A stretch of DNA of 64,000 nt from Scolanthus callimorphus (taxonomy: Eukaryota > Cnidaria > Anthozoa > Actiniaria > Edwardsiidae), in NCBI GenBank assembly GCA_033964015.1, contig CM066913.1, positions 25,384,790-25,448,789 on the forward strand, written 5' to 3'. Position 1 is the first letter of the stretch, and the number at the start of each line of letters is the position of its first letter. The notes under the pieces are model-generated. The model was not told the origin of the DNA. It saw only the letters and a program-made list of their open reading frames with translations, and did no database searches. Made by a program: the position numbers and the translations under genes. This document shows, one piece after another, positions 36,467 through 39,400 of this stretch.

Positions 36467-39400
36467 CAAATTATTATACATTGAACTCACTATCGTAAAT
36501 CTGATTGGTTGAAGGCAAACAATCAATTTCATTGTCACGTGAACTTGATAGCTAAATGCAATATCTGCAGCAGATATTATTGCATAGCATGTCAAGTTCA
36601 AAGTCGGTCTTTCCCAAGCCCCTTGTCCATGTTTGCATTGAAGTTGAACAAAGTCATTTTGAATAAAGTCATTTGGCATCATATCAATTTCTCTTCTTTG
36701 AAATAAAACAATTATTGGATGAGGTTTGGCATGACATTGTGAGTTAGCAAAACCAAGGCCTGTGTTTTATCTGCCGAAGCCGAAATGTATGCTCTTTGGA
36801 ATCACTGGTCATTATATGACTAATCATTGTCTCTTACCTTTTGCAGTTGCTTTTTCCCCATCCTGATGAGCAAGCTTGTGGAATGCAGATGGTGCTAGGC
36901 ATATAGGCATGCTAATCTGCTCCCCAAGTAGAGTGGTTGACATGTTTACTGATACTATGCCACGCAACATCCTGGGTCTTATCAAATACCTACATGTACG
37001 TAACACAAAATAAAGCATATTATTAATAGACAACTCTGGTAATAAGCCTTATTAACATATGGCATTGCAATACAAACATTCAAATAAAAAATGAGAATGT
37101 ACGTAAACATTGACCTTGGAATTCCAGGTGGTGGAGCAGCAGAGAACTTGGAATTCCAGGGGCAGTTAGTACAGTATAATGGGAGTACTGGATTCCCGGG
37201 GAAGGGGGGCTATTTCACGGAGATCTTCAATCAAGCAGGTTGTGACACAAAAGCCAAAAACAGCCAGGGGGTTATGGCACTTCTGTTAGGAATTCCAGGG
37301 GTCAATGACTTGATTACACTAGACAGAAAAATTGTTTTTGTTTGGTGTTGTACAAGCACAGAAAAGAAAAAAGACAAAAACATCTTAAAATAAATCTAGA
37401 TTAAACAAAATATAATAGTCCAGTTTTCTAATCTCTGCTCTACCACTGAATCGTTATCAGTGGAGAAGTTGAAGAACTTGCGAAAGGAAGATCTTTTGTT
37501 TACACATGGACTCATTTGCAAGCACCTGGTCAAAGATTCAGAATGTTTGAGAGAGCTAGAAAATAATCAGCACTAAATAATAATAGAGGACAATACATGA
37601 TGAAGCCTACTCAGAAAATTTGAAGTTATACTGGGTGCATTCAGTTCTAACGGTGCAGTAAATGTTCATTTTAGAGAGAACATGAAAGAAAATGTGGGTT
37701 ATGAGCCACACAGCAATCCGCTCCAAAACTTTATGGAAATGTTACGGATGGTCACAAAAGTACAGGAGGGGGACTGGGCTGGAAAAAAGGGAGGGGTGGG
37801 CCATAATTTTTGTGCATGAAAAAAAGGGTGGGTCAAGAAAAAACATGGTGCATATTATTGGTGGGTCACAAATAATTACCCTTCACTTTTTTCCAGTAAG
37901 CCTAACATAGTAAGGCTAACACAGGCCTTAACTGACCATTTCTCAAAAAATAGGGCTAAATATAGGGCATGTTTCAATATATAGGGCCAATATAGGGCAT
38001 CTAGAGAAAACATAGGGCAAATATAGGGATTTATTATTCAGCACATCGATGCACTGCCCAAATATGGTCATTGGAACGCCAATAGCTGTCTCTGTACATG
38101 ACAGCTATCCTGCGATATCCGTCTTGAGCAAAATATGATGTTTTGAGCTCGTAAATAATACACAAAAGTCTTTTTTTTTCGGGGTTTTTTGTGCTATCGA
38201 TGTGCTGAATAATAAAACCATTATCCTGCTCGATTTTGCAGAATATCGTCTGATTTTAGCCAACTCGGGACTTCGTCCCTCGTCGGCTAAGTATCAGACG
38301 ATATTCTGCGCAATCTCGCAGGATAATGGTTAAGTATAGGACATTGGTAAAACTCATATTCTCTACACAATCTAGGCACAATAAGACAATAACGGTGCAA
38401 GGCACGACATGAACTTTTTTCAAGAGGTGCCTAAGGGACGTGTCATTATTTACCGGGGGGAGAGGGCTCCCATTTTTTTCAAACAAAGCTAAAAAAAATT
38501 AGGACCCTCCCCTTGAACATAACAAAAAAATTGTGACCCTCCCCCAGTCCTAGGTAAAAAAAATTGTGACCCTCCCCATGTAATTGATATTTTCTGAAAA
38601 ACCTGTTAGTTAGACTCTTGTCCGAATGTCTTTTTCTTTCTTAAAGTACAAATACTTTTTTCTTAGTACTTCTGTCAAAGCTAAGGAACCGTGGTCATTA
38701 TTATTGCCTCGACTATTTACGTGAGCGGATTTTGGGTAAACGGTAGAAATGAAGTGATCCTCCCTCTATAAGTACAATGATTAACATGATCCCACCCCTC
38801 CGTCCCCTATAGACCTAGTACTGATTCAGAAGACATTTTACAGAAAAAGGGGCTCGCACTTTTCTTTCGTTGCACGCGAAGCACGCCCGAATTTCGATAA
38901 CGCATTTCATCAAGCCTAAGAGAAAGCCTAAGATAAACATGTTTGTGTACGGTATAGTAAACAAAGCCTGTCAGGAGCCCAGGAAGAACGCTACCTCAAT
39001 ATATAGGTTCGATGAAAGCTTCTCCCTATTGATGGGTTTCTGAGCCAACAACGTTATATTATTCATGCGCGCAACTGCGCGCCGCAATGACGAAGTTATT
39101 ATGATTCATGCGTGAAGCGCGGCCCAAATGACGAATTTCTATATGCTTGTAACGTCGAACTCACGCTAATACCTATGTGGGGTCTTCTTTCAAACATAGT
39201 GACTTCCGTCAGGCCTATCATTGCAGGGCATTTTGGGATAGTTTGCTTTTCCTCATCAAGATACACTTGTGTTAAAACGGCGTGAGGGTAGCGTCTTCTA
39301 TACTGAAAGAGCATATAATATGTCATTCTTTATGCGCGCGAAGCGCGCCAAAATTTTTATTAAGTAAAAACGCAGATGATATAGAAGTTGCATCTGTTTC

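Noticed and set aside
36335..36682. Poly-Asn protein on minus strand
   Set aside because: Produced by the ATT microsatellite.
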